Of a stretch of DNA of 64,000 nt, positions 16,978 to 25,807 are shown piece by piece (the stretch's first letter is position 1; each line of letters begins with the position of its first letter). The position numbers and the translations under genes were made by a program. The notes beneath the pieces are model-generated. The model saw nothing but the letters and a program-made list of their open reading frames with translations, did not search any database and was not told the DNA's origin. The stretch is from Achromobacter arsenitoxydans SY8. GTDB lineage: Bacteria; Pseudomonadota; Gammaproteobacteria; Burkholderiales; Burkholderiaceae_B. The stretch is taken from the NCBI RefSeq assembly GCF_000236785.1, contig NZ_AGUF01000047.1, forward strand, positions 1-64,000, written 5' to 3'.

Positions 16978-18537
16978 GTGAACGCCTGCCCCGCCGAACT
17001 CAACTTCGCCAGCCATCTTGCCGCGCTGAACGCGCCGCGCGCCGCCAAGCCTGCCTACATCGACGACACCCGCCAGCTCAGCTATGGCGAACTGGCGGAA
17101 CGGGTGGCCCGGATGGCCGGCGCCCTGCGCCGCCTGGGCCTGCGGCGCGAGGAACGCATCCTGCTGCTGATGCACGACACGGCCGACTGGCCGGTGGTGT
17201 TTCTGGGCGCGCTGCATGCCGGCGTGGTGCCGGTGGCCGTGAACACCCTGCTCACCCCGGACGACTACGCGTACATCATTGCGCACAGCCGCGTGCGCGC
17301 CATTTTCACCTCCGGCGGCCTGCTGCCCGCCGTGCAGGCCGCCCTGGCCCAGGCGCCGGCGGACGTCGAACACATGGTCGTGTCGCAGCCCGCCGGCCCT
17401 CTGCCCGACGGCGCGCACGAATTCGAATCCCTGCTGGCCGGCTCGCCGCTTGCGCCCGCGGCGCGCACGCTGTCCGACGAGATCGCTTTCTGGCTGTACT
17501 CGTCCGGGTCCACCGGCAAGCCCAAGGGGGTGGTCCACACCCACGGCAACCTGTGGCACACGGCCGAGCTCTACGCCAAGCCGGTGCTGGGCATCCAGGA
17601 AAGCGATGTGGTGTTCTCGGCGGCCAAACTGTTCTTCGCCTATGGCCTGGGCAACGGCCTGACCTTTCCGCTGGCGGTGGGCGCCACCGTCGTGCTGATG
17701 GCCGAACGCCCCACGCCGCAGGCCGTGTTCCAGCGCCTGACCCGGCACCGCCCCACCGTGTTCTACGGCGTGCCGACGCTCTACGCCAGCATGCTGGCCT
17801 CGCCCGACCTGCCGCCGCGCGAACAGGTGTCGATGCGGGTCTGCACGTCGGCCGGCGAAGCCCTGCCGCGCGACATCGGCGAACGCTTCACGCGCCACTT
17901 CGGCTGTGAAATCCTGGACGGCATCGGCTCGACCGAGATGCTGCACATCTTCATCTCCAACCGCGCCGGCCAGTTGCGCTACGGCACCACGGGCAAGCCC
18001 GTGCCCGGCTACGAGGTCCAGCTGCGCGACGACAACGGCGCGCCCGTCGCCCCCGGCGCCATCGGCGACCTGTACATCAAGGGCCCCAGCGCTGCGCTGA
18101 TGTACTGGAACAACCGCGACAAGACGCGCCAGTGCTTCCTGGGCGACTGGCTCAAGAGCGGCGACAAGTACGTCTGCGACAACGACGGCTACTACACCTA
18201 CGCCGGGCGCAGCGACGACATGATCAAGGTCAGCGGCCAGTACGTGTCGCCGGTCGAAGTCGAGAACATCCTGATCCAGCATGAAGCCGTGCTGGAGGCC
18301 GCCGTCATCGGCGTGCCGGACCACGACGGGCTGGTCAAGACCAAGGCCTATGTGGTGCTGCGCGAGGGCTTCGAACCCGACGCCAGCACCGGCGCCGCAT
18401 TGCAGCACTACGTAAAGCAGCACCTGGCGCCATTCAAGTACCCGCGCCAGATCAATTTCCTGGAGGAACTGCCCAAGACCGCCACCGGCAAGATCCAGCG
18501 TTTCCGGCTGCGCCAGCTTGAAGAGGCGACGCTATGA
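16978..18537 (+). CDS. bclA: Benzoate-CoA ligase
   Basis: Activates benzoate to benzoyl-CoA with ATP, the entry step of the box pathway, in the cytosol. The 519-residue acyl-adenylate enzyme shows YSSGSTGKPKGVVHTHGN (ATP-binding P-loop, about residues 178-195), the benzoate-ligase-like FFAYGLGNGLTFPL, DGIGSTEMLHIFISN, the hinge region GDKYVCDNDGYYTYAGRSDD and the catalytic Lys in KTATGKIQRFRLRQ near the C-terminus. This combination is typical of benzoate-CoA ligases. Start: GTG at 16978 with AGGAG a few bases upstream. It overlaps the next gene by 4 nt, so the two are translationally coupled. Confidence 0.93.
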   Translation: MNACPAELNFASHLAALNAPRAAKPAYIDDTRQLSYGELAERVARMAGALRRLGLRREERILLLMHDTADWPVVFLGALHAGVVPVAVNTLLTPDDYAYIIAHSRVRAIFTSGGLLPAVQAALAQAPADVEHMVVSQPAGPLPDGAHEFESLLAGSPLAPAARTLSDEIAFWLYSSGSTGKPKGVVHTHGNLWHTAELYAKPVLGIQESDVVFSAAKLFFAYGLGNGLTFPLAVGATVVLMAERPTPQAVFQRLTRHRPTVFYGVPTLYASMLASPDLPPREQVSMRVCTSAGEALPRDIGERFTRHFGCEILDGIGSTEMLHIFISNRAGQLRYGTTGKPVPGYEVQLRDDNGAPVAPGAIGDLYIKGPSAALMYWNNRDKTRQCFLGDWLKSGDKYVCDNDGYYTYAGRSDDMIKVSGQYVSPVEVENILIQHEAVLEAAVIGVPDHDGLVKTKAYVVLREGFEPDASTGAALQHYVKQHLAPFKYPRQINFLEELPKTATGKIQRFRLRQLEEATL

Positions 18538-19358
18538 CCACGATCGTCGACACCGAAACCGTCTTTGCGCGCATCCATGCGCGCGGCCGCGACATGCAGC
18601 TGGAATGTCTTTGGATCACGCCCGAACGGCGCGAGTCGCCGCTGCTGGTCTTTCTGCACGAGGGGCTGGGCTCGGTGTCCATGTGGAAGGATTTTCCCCA
18701 GCGCGCGTGCGCGGCCGCCGGATGCCGCGGGCTGGTGTATTCGCGCTACGGCTACGGGCGGTCCACGCCGCGTCCGCTGCGGGAACAGTGGCCGGTCGAC
18801 TTCATGCACGGCGAGGCGCGCGAGGTCCTGCCCGCACTGCTCACCGCGCTGGACGTGGATGCCGTCGCCGACAAGCCGGTGCTGTTCGGCCATAGCGACG
18901 GCGGCTCGATCGCGCTGCTCTATGCCGCCATGCACCCGGACGCCGTGGCCGGCGTGGTGGCGGCAGCGCCCCACATCTTTGTCGAGGACGTGTCCGTCGA
19001 GAACATCGGGCTGGCGCGCCAGGCCTACGTCGATTCGGATCTGCGCGCCCGGCTGGGCCGGCATCACCAGGACGTGGACTCGGCCTTCTGGGGCTGGAAC
19101 GACATCTGGCTCAAACCCGAATTCCGGCGCTGGAACATCGAAGACTACCTGCCGCGCATCGCCTGCCCCCTGCTCGCCATCCAGGGCACGGGCGACGAAT
19201 ACGGCACGCTGGAGCAGGTGCGCGGCATCCGCCGCCGCGCGCCCCAGACCGAACTGCTGGAGATCCCGGACTGCGGCCATTCGCCGCACCGGGATCAGCC
19301 CGCCACCGTTGTCCAGGCCGTCGCCAACTTTGTCGGCGCGCTGGGAAAACCCGGTTGA
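18534..19358 (+). CDS. Alpha/beta hydrolase of the benzoate operon
   Basis: A 274-residue hydrolase coupled to bclA by an ATGA overlap. The catalytic triad is visible: Ser in FGHSDGGSIALLY (about residue 124), Asp in IQGTGDEYGTLEQV and His in IPDCGHSPHRDQP. The family covers esterases, thioesterases and C-C bond hydrolases. In this place it could release benzoate from esters or rescue CoA from stalled benzoyl-CoA, but the sequence does not decide. The substrate call is inference from context only. Confidence 0.85.
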   Translation: MTTIVDTETVFARIHARGRDMQLECLWITPERRESPLLVFLHEGLGSVSMWKDFPQRACAAAGCRGLVYSRYGYGRSTPRPLREQWPVDFMHGEAREVLPALLTALDVDAVADKPVLFGHSDGGSIALLYAAMHPDAVAGVVAAAPHIFVEDVSVENIGLARQAYVDSDLRARLGRHHQDVDSAFWGWNDIWLKPEFRRWNIEDYLPRIACPLLAIQGTGDEYGTLEQVRGIRRRAPQTELLEIPDCGHSPHRDQPATVVQAVANFVGALGKPG

Positions 19359-19413
19359 CTCCGGGCCTGTCCGCAGGCCTGGCGTCCGCCCATAACAAGC
19401 ACGGAGACAAACC

Positions 19414-20574
19414 ATGAACCACGCCCTGACCCGGGCTGCGCTGGCCGCAGCCCTGACGCTCGCCGCAAGCGGCGCGCAGGCCGCAGACAAGATCAAGGTC
19501 GGCTTCATGCTGCCCTACAGCGGAACGTTCGCCGCGCTCGGCAACGCCATCGAGAACGGCTTCAAGCTGTATGTGGCCGAACAGGGAGGCAAGCTGGGCG
19601 GGCGCGAAATCGAATACTTCAAGGTGGACGACGAGTCCAACCCGGCCAAGGCGGCGGAAAACGCCAACCGCCTGATCAAGCGCGACCAGGTGGACGTGCT
19701 GATCGGCACCGTGCATTCGGGCGTGGCGATGGCGCTGGCCAAGGCCGCCAAGGACACCGACACGACACTGATCGTGACCAACGCCGGCGCCAATGCGATC
19801 ACCGGTCCGCTGTGCGGCCCCGGCATCTTCCGCACGTCGTTCACCAACTGGCAGCCCGCCTACGCGATGGGCCCGGTGGCGTACGCCAAGGGCCACAAGA
19901 CCGCGGTGACGATCACCTGGAAGTACGCGGCGGGCGACGAGGCCATCGGCGGCTTCAAGGAAGGCTTCGAGAAGGCCGGCGGCAAGGTCGTGCGCGAACT
20001 GAGCCTGCCCTTCCCCAACGTGGAATTCCAGTCGCTGCTGACCGAGATCGCCGCGCTCAAGCCCGACATGGTCTTCACCTTCTTCGCCGGCGGCGGCGCC
20101 GTGAAGTTCGTGCAGGACTATCACGCGGCCGGACTGGACAAGACGATCCCGCTGTACGGATCAGGCTTCCTGACCGACGGCACGCTGCAGGCGCAGGGCG
20201 CGTCCGCGCAGGGCCTCCTGACCACGCTGCACTATGCCGACGGCCTGAACACGCCGCGCGACAACGCCTTCCGCGCCGACTATTCCAAGGCGTACAAGAT
20301 GCCGCCGGACGTCTACGCGGTGCAGGGCTATGACGCGGCCCAACTGATGCAGTCGGGCCTGGCCGCCGTGAAGGGCGACTTCGGCAAGAAGGAAGCCTTC
20401 CGCAGCGCCATGCGCGGCGCGACCGTGGACAGCCCGCGCGGCACGTTCACGCTGTCGAAGGCCGGCAACCCGGTGCAGGACATCTACCTGCGCCGCGTCG
20501 ACGGCCTGGAAAACAAGGTCGTGGAAGTCGCCGCGAAGAAGCTGGCCGACCCCGCCCGCGGCTGCAAGCTGTAG
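19414..20574 (+). CDS. ABC transporter substrate-binding protein, likely for benzoate or a related aromatic acid
   Basis: Periplasmic receptor of the LivJ/LivK type, 386 residues. A signal peptide (ALAAALTLAASGAQA, cut near residue 23) precedes DKIKVGFMLPYSGTFAALGNAIENGF, the opening strand of the Peripla_BP_6 fold; DESNPAKAAENANRLIKRDQVDVLIG and VDSPRGTFTLSKAGNPVQDIYLR are standard family segments. It follows the alpha/beta hydrolase by 55 nt and leads a full HMGF set of importer genes. Placement in the benzoate operon, and use of such importers for aromatic acids in other bacteria, suggest benzoate uptake. The specificity is inference. Confidence 0.9.
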   Translation: MNHALTRAALAAALTLAASGAQAADKIKVGFMLPYSGTFAALGNAIENGFKLYVAEQGGKLGGREIEYFKVDDESNPAKAAENANRLIKRDQVDVLIGTVHSGVAMALAKAAKDTDTTLIVTNAGANAITGPLCGPGIFRTSFTNWQPAYAMGPVAYAKGHKTAVTITWKYAAGDEAIGGFKEGFEKAGGKVVRELSLPFPNVEFQSLLTEIAALKPDMVFTFFAGGGAVKFVQDYHAAGLDKTIPLYGSGFLTDGTLQAQGASAQGLLTTLHYADGLNTPRDNAFRADYSKAYKMPPDVYAVQGYDAAQLMQSGLAAVKGDFGKKEAFRSAMRGATVDSPRGTFTLSKAGNPVQDIYLRRVDGLENKVVEVAAKKLADPARGCKL

Positions 20575-20605
20575 CCACTGAACCGCGTCCGCCAAGGGAG
20601 GCCCC

Positions 20606-21487
20606 ATGGACATCAGCATCCTGCTCATACAGAGCCTGAACGCTTTCCAGTATGGCTTGCTGCTGTTCCTGGTGGCCAGCGGGCTCACGCTGATCTTCGG
20701 GATCATGGGCATCATCAATCTTGCCCACGGCAGTTTCTACATGATCGGCGCGTACATGGCGTTTGCGCTGGGTCCGCTGGTCGAACGCTGGCTGGGCGGC
20801 GGGTTCCTGGCGACGCTGCTCGTCTGCGTGCTGGCTGCCGCCGTGCTTGGCTATCTGCTGGAGGCCGCGTTTTTCAGCTACCTGTACAAGCGCAACCACT
20901 TGCAGCAGGTGCTGATGACCTACGGCCTGATCCTGGTGTTCGAGGAGCTGCGCAGCATCCTCGTCGGCAACGACGTGCACGGCGTGCCGCTGCCGTCCTG
21001 GCTGAAGGGCAGCATTGCATTGGGCGACGTGATGACGTATCCCGTCTATCGGCTGTTCATCTCGGCCGTGGGCATCGCGGTGGCGCTGCTGTTGTACTGG
21101 GTCATCTCGCGCACGCGGCTGGGCATGATGCTGCGCGCCGGCGCCAGCAACCGCGAAATGATCAGCTCGCTGGGCATCGACATCAACAAGCTCTACCGGT
21201 TGGTGTTCGCGGCGGGCGTGGCGCTGGCGGCGCTGGCCGGCAGCATCGCCGCGCCCGTGTCGTCCGTCTATCCCGGCATGGGCAACGGCGTGCTCATCAT
21301 CTGCTTCGTGGTGGTCGTGATCGGCGGCATCGGGTCGATCCGCGGCGCCTTCCTGGCCGCGATGCTGGTGGGATTTGCGGAAACCTTCGGCCAGGTGCTG
21401 TTTCCCGCCGCGGCGGGCGTGCTGGTGTACCTGCTGATGGCCTTCATTCTTCTGTGCAAGCCCGAAGGGCTTTTCAAACAGGGCTAG
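20606..21487 (+). CDS. ABC transporter permease, LivH type
   Basis: Inner-membrane permease of 293 residues with about eight hydrophobic segments. The N-terminus (LIQSLNAFQYGLLLFLVAS, then GLTLIFGIMGIINLAHG) is the hallmark of LivH, and the EAA-like loop lies at GASNREMISSLGIDINKLYRL. It is the second gene of the five-gene importer, 31 nt after the binding-protein gene. It pairs with the LivM-type permease that follows. Confidence 0.92.
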   Translation: MDISILLIQSLNAFQYGLLLFLVASGLTLIFGIMGIINLAHGSFYMIGAYMAFALGPLVERWLGGGFLATLLVCVLAAAVLGYLLEAAFFSYLYKRNHLQQVLMTYGLILVFEELRSILVGNDVHGVPLPSWLKGSIALGDVMTYPVYRLFISAVGIAVALLLYWVISRTRLGMMLRAGASNREMISSLGIDINKLYRLVFAAGVALAALAGSIAAPVSSVYPGMGNGVLIICFVVVVIGGIGSIRGAFLAAMLVGFAETFGQVLFPAAAGVLVYLLMAFILLCKPEGLFKQG

Positions 21488-21515
21488 GGCCTGTTGACAC
21501 TAAAGGGACCCTCGC

Positions 21516-22586
21516 ATGCGCTCGCCTATGCTGAACCGACTCCTTCCCCTTGCCACGCTGATGGCGCTGGCCGCCTTTTACTGGAGCGGCAGCGACTACT
21601 ACACCGGCCTTGCCATCAAGATCATGATCTACGGCATCTTCGCGCTCAGCCTGCAGTTGCTGGTGGGCGGCGCGGGGCTGGTCAGCCTGGGGCACGCGGC
21701 CTTCTTCGGCATCGGCGCGTACGTCGCCGCGCTGCTGTCGCCCGAATCCGAGGCGGCCAGCCTGTGGTGGCTGCTGCCGGCCGCCCTGCTGGCGGCGGCA
21801 GCGTATGCCGCCATCACCGGCGCGCTCGCGCTGCGCACGCGCGGCGTGTATTTCATCATGGTCACGCTGGCGTTCTCGCAGATGGCGTACTACGTGTTCC
21901 ACGACACCAAGATCGGCGGCGGCAGCGACGGCATCTACCTGTACTTCCGGCCCGCGCTGTCGCTGGGCGGCTGGACGCCCTTCGATCTGGGCGATGCCGC
22001 CGCCTTCTACTTCTTCGTGCTGGCCTGCCTGGCGGCGTGCTGGGGCTTCCTGGCGCTGCTGCGGCGCTCGCCGTTCGGCGCGGCCCTTGCCGGCATACGC
22101 ATCAACGAACAGCGCATGCGCGCGGCTGGCTACTCGACCTACCCGTACAAGCTCGCCGCCTACGTCGTCGGGGCCACGCTGGCCGGCCTGGCGGGCTTTC
22201 TCTTTGCCCTGAAGGACGGCTTCGTCACGCCGGAACTGCTGGCCTGGGAACAATCCGGGCTGGTGCTGCTGATGGTGATCCTGGGCGGCATGGGCAGCCT
22301 GGGCGGCGCCGTGCTGGGCACCGTCGCCATGGTGCTGCTGCAGGAACTGTTCCAGTCGCAGGAGTTGTTCGGCGACTATGCGCGCCACTGGCACCTGCCC
22401 CTGGGCATCGCCATCATCGCGCTGGTGGCCTTGCTGCCCAACGGGCTGGCCGGCCTGCCCGCCCAGTGGCGCGAACGCCGCGCGGCCCGCGCGGCGGACA
22501 GGAAGACCGAGGCCGGCGCGCCCGCGCGCGCCGACGCCAAGCCCGCGGCAGCCCGCCTGCCCCTCCAGGGAGAACGCCATGTCTGA
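21516..22586 (+). CDS. ABC transporter permease, LivM type
   Basis: Inner-membrane permease of 356 residues. Family marks: LSLQLLVGGAGLVSLGHAAFFGIGAYVAALL near residues 45-75, GVYFIMVTLAFSQMAYY, and the coupling loop FGAALAGIRINEQRMRAAGYST. The C-terminal tail after about residue 315 is an Arg/Ala-rich charged extension, longer than in E. coli LivM. Its stop overlaps the next start by 8 nt. Partner of the LivH-type permease. Confidence 0.92.
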   Translation: MRSPMLNRLLPLATLMALAAFYWSGSDYYTGLAIKIMIYGIFALSLQLLVGGAGLVSLGHAAFFGIGAYVAALLSPESEAASLWWLLPAALLAAAAYAAITGALALRTRGVYFIMVTLAFSQMAYYVFHDTKIGGGSDGIYLYFRPALSLGGWTPFDLGDAAAFYFFVLACLAACWGFLALLRRSPFGAALAGIRINEQRMRAAGYSTYPYKLAAYVVGATLAGLAGFLFALKDGFVTPELLAWEQSGLVLLMVILGGMGSLGGAVLGTVAMVLLQELFQSQELFGDYARHWHLPLGIAIIALVALLPNGLAGLPAQWRERRAARAADRKTEAGAPARADAKPAAARLPLQGERHV

Positions 22587-23339
22587 CCTCTTGCTGGCCG
22601 CGACGGCGGTCACCCGGCGCTTCGGCGGCCTCACGGCGGTCAACGGCGTGTCGCTAGGCTTGCGGCGCGGCGAAGTGCATGCCGTGATCGGCACCAACGG
22701 GGCGGGAAAATCCACGCTGATCAACATCCTGTCGGGCGAGCTGGCGCCCACCAGCGGCCAGGTCATGCTGGGCGGCCGCGACATCACCGCCTGGCGCCAG
22801 CCCGAACGCGCGCGGGCCGGGCTGGGCCGCAGCTACCAGCGGTCCACGATCTTTCCCGAACTCAGCGTGTTCGAAAACTGCCGGCTGGCCGCGCAGGCGG
22901 GCCGGCAGCGCTTCTGGCACTGGTGGCGCGACGCCGCCGCCTGCCGGCGCAGCGCCGAATTGGCCGCGTCGGCACTAGAGCGTACGGGTCTGGCCGACGA
23001 CGCCCGGCGCACGGCCGGCCTGCTGCCGCACGGCCGCAAGCGCCAGCTCGAAATCGCCATGTGCCTGGCGGGCGAACCGCAGGTGCTGTTGCTGGATGAA
23101 CCGCTGGCCGGCATGGGCCCCGAGGAAACCGACCGCATCCTGGACCTGCTGCAGACGCTGAAGGCCGGCCACGCGATCCTGCTGGTCGAGCACGACATGG
23201 ATGCCGTGTTCCGCATCGCCGAGACCATTACCGTCATGGTCAACGGCACGGCGATCGCCAGCGGCGCGCCCGCGGAAATCCGCGGCAACGCCGAGGTCCG
23301 CACCGCCTATCTGGGCGAAGACGAACTGGGAGGCCATTG

Positions 23340-23340
<1 letters not shown>
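22579..23340 (+). CDS. ABC transporter ATP-binding protein, LivG type
   Basis: Cytosolic ATPase of 253 residues. Walker A GTNGAGKST near residue 38, signature region LLPHGRKRQLEIAMCLAG (the usual LSYG is replaced by LPHG), Walker B VLLLDEPLAGMGPEE and switch His in LLVEHDMDAVF. Start ATG at 22579 lies within the end of the preceding permease gene. The altered signature motif is common in LivG proteins and is not taken as damage. Confidence 0.92.
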
Positions 23341-24046
<706 letters not shown>

Positions 24047-24050
<4 letters not shown>

Positions 24051-25606
24051 ATCACCGCTTCGATCAGGAACGGGCCGCGGCGCTTCAGGCCGTCGGCCAG
24101 CGCGCGCGCGAAGCCCTCGACCGTATCCACGCTGACGGCTTCCACGCCCATGCCGCGGGCCAGGTGGGTCCAGTCCAGGTAGGGCTCTTCCAGGTCCAGC
24201 ATGCGGCGGGCGTTGCGGCCCGGCTCCACCACGCCCACGTTCTTCATCTCGCCGTGCAGCGTGGCGTACGACCGGTTCGCCAGGATGATGGTCAGGCAGT
24301 CCAGGTTTTCGCGCGCCTGCGTCCACAGCGCCTGCAGCGTGTACATGCCGCTGCCGTCCGCCTGCAGGGTCACGACCTTGCGGTCCGGGCAGGCCACGGC
24401 GGCGCCCGTCGCCATGGGCAGGCCGATACCGATGGCGCCGCCCGTCAGCATGAGCCAGTCGTGCGGCGCGCTGCTGACGCTGTAGAGCGGGAATTCACGG
24501 CCCTGCGTGATGGACTCGTCGCAGACGATGGCCTGTTCGGGCAGGGTGTGCGCGACCAGGATGTTGACGGCTGCGCCCGTCAGCTTGCCCGCTGTCGGCA
24601 CTTCATAGGCGGGAGCCGGCGCGGTCAGGCGCGGGGCGTCCGCGGCGATGCCCAGTTCGTCGGCCAGCCATTCCAGGGCATGCGGCAGGTCCTGGTCGGC
24701 CGTGGCCAGCACCAGCTGGTTGCTGTCCTGCGGGGCCAGCAGGCTGGGCTTGCCAGGGTAGGCAAAAAAGCCGACGGGCGACTTGGCGCCCGCCAGCACC
24801 AGATGCTTGACGTCCTTGAGCTTGGCCACCGCCAGGTCGATCGGGTAAGGCAGGCGGTCCACCGGCGTGCGCGAGCCGCCGCGCTCGATCCGGCGGTTCG
24901 AGGTTTCCGACACCAGACGCACGCCCGTGGCGCGCGCGATGCGGCCGGCGGCGTTCAGGGCGCGCTCGCGCAGCGCGGCGCCGCCCAGCATCAGGACGGT
25001 CGTCTCGCCGGAACGGATGGCGGCGGCGGCCGCGCGGACGGCTTCGGCGGTGGTCTGGGTCAGGGCGGCATCCCTGGCCACGACGGGCGGGGGGAAGTTG
25101 TCCGGCAGTTCGGTCCAGGCCGTGTCGGCCGGCAGGATCAGGGTGGCGATATTGCCGGGCGCGCGCCGCGCCACGCCGACGGCTTCGGCGGCGTCCGCGG
25201 ACAGGGCCGCGGCGGTCATGGTGCGCTTGACCCAGTGCGACATGGGACGCGCGACGCCTTCCACATCGCTGGTCAGCGGGGCATCGTATTGCACGTGGTA
25301 CGTGGCGTGGTCGCCCACGATGTTGACCATCGGCGTGCGCGCGCGCTTGGCGTTGTGCAGATTGGCCAGGCCGTTGCCCAGGCCCGGGCCCAGGTGCAGC
25401 AGCGTCGCCGCAGGCTTGTCGGCCATGCGCGCATAGCCGTCGGCGGCGCCGGTCACCACGCCTTCGAACAGGCCCAGCACGCAACGCATCTTCGGTTTGC
25501 GATCCAAGGCCGCCACAAAGTGCATTTCCGATGTGCCCGGGTTCGCAAAGCAAACGTCCACATCATTGGCAAGCAAGGTATCGCAGAGGCTGTCGGCGCC
25601 GTTCAT
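24047..25606 (-). CDS. Thiamine-diphosphate-dependent enzyme (acetolactate synthase large-subunit-like)
   Basis: A 519-residue ThDP enzyme, shorter than biosynthetic acetolactate synthase. The N-terminal domain carries FANPGTSEMHFVAAL and the ThDP-activating Glu in LGLFEGVVTGAADGYARM (about residue 49). The C-terminal domain carries the diphosphate motif QADGSGMYTLQALWTQ with Asn in ILANRSYATLHGE. Related proteins include benzoylformate decarboxylase and several uncharacterised 2-oxoacid enzymes. Beside a benzoate operon, a benzoylformate or other aryl-oxoacid decarboxylase is an attractive but unproven guess. The start is placed at ATG 25606, preceded by AGGGAAA; the frame is open further upstream to 25756 without family homology. 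It overlaps the ABC importer genes tail to tail. Confidence 0.85.
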
Positions 25607-25807
25607 CGTGTTTCCCTGGTAGTTATCAATGGCAGTGAGGGACGCATGCGCGTCCCGCCTGACGGACATGATAGGGAGCCTGGAGGAAACGGGATAGAGC
25701 CATTTCAGCTTGCGCGCATGGAACCATTCCCCCTGGGGTTCCGTCTGCCGGAACAAATCAGGGCGCCGCCCGGGAGCGAACCTGCCGCCCCGGGGCTCTC
25801 TCGCCGG

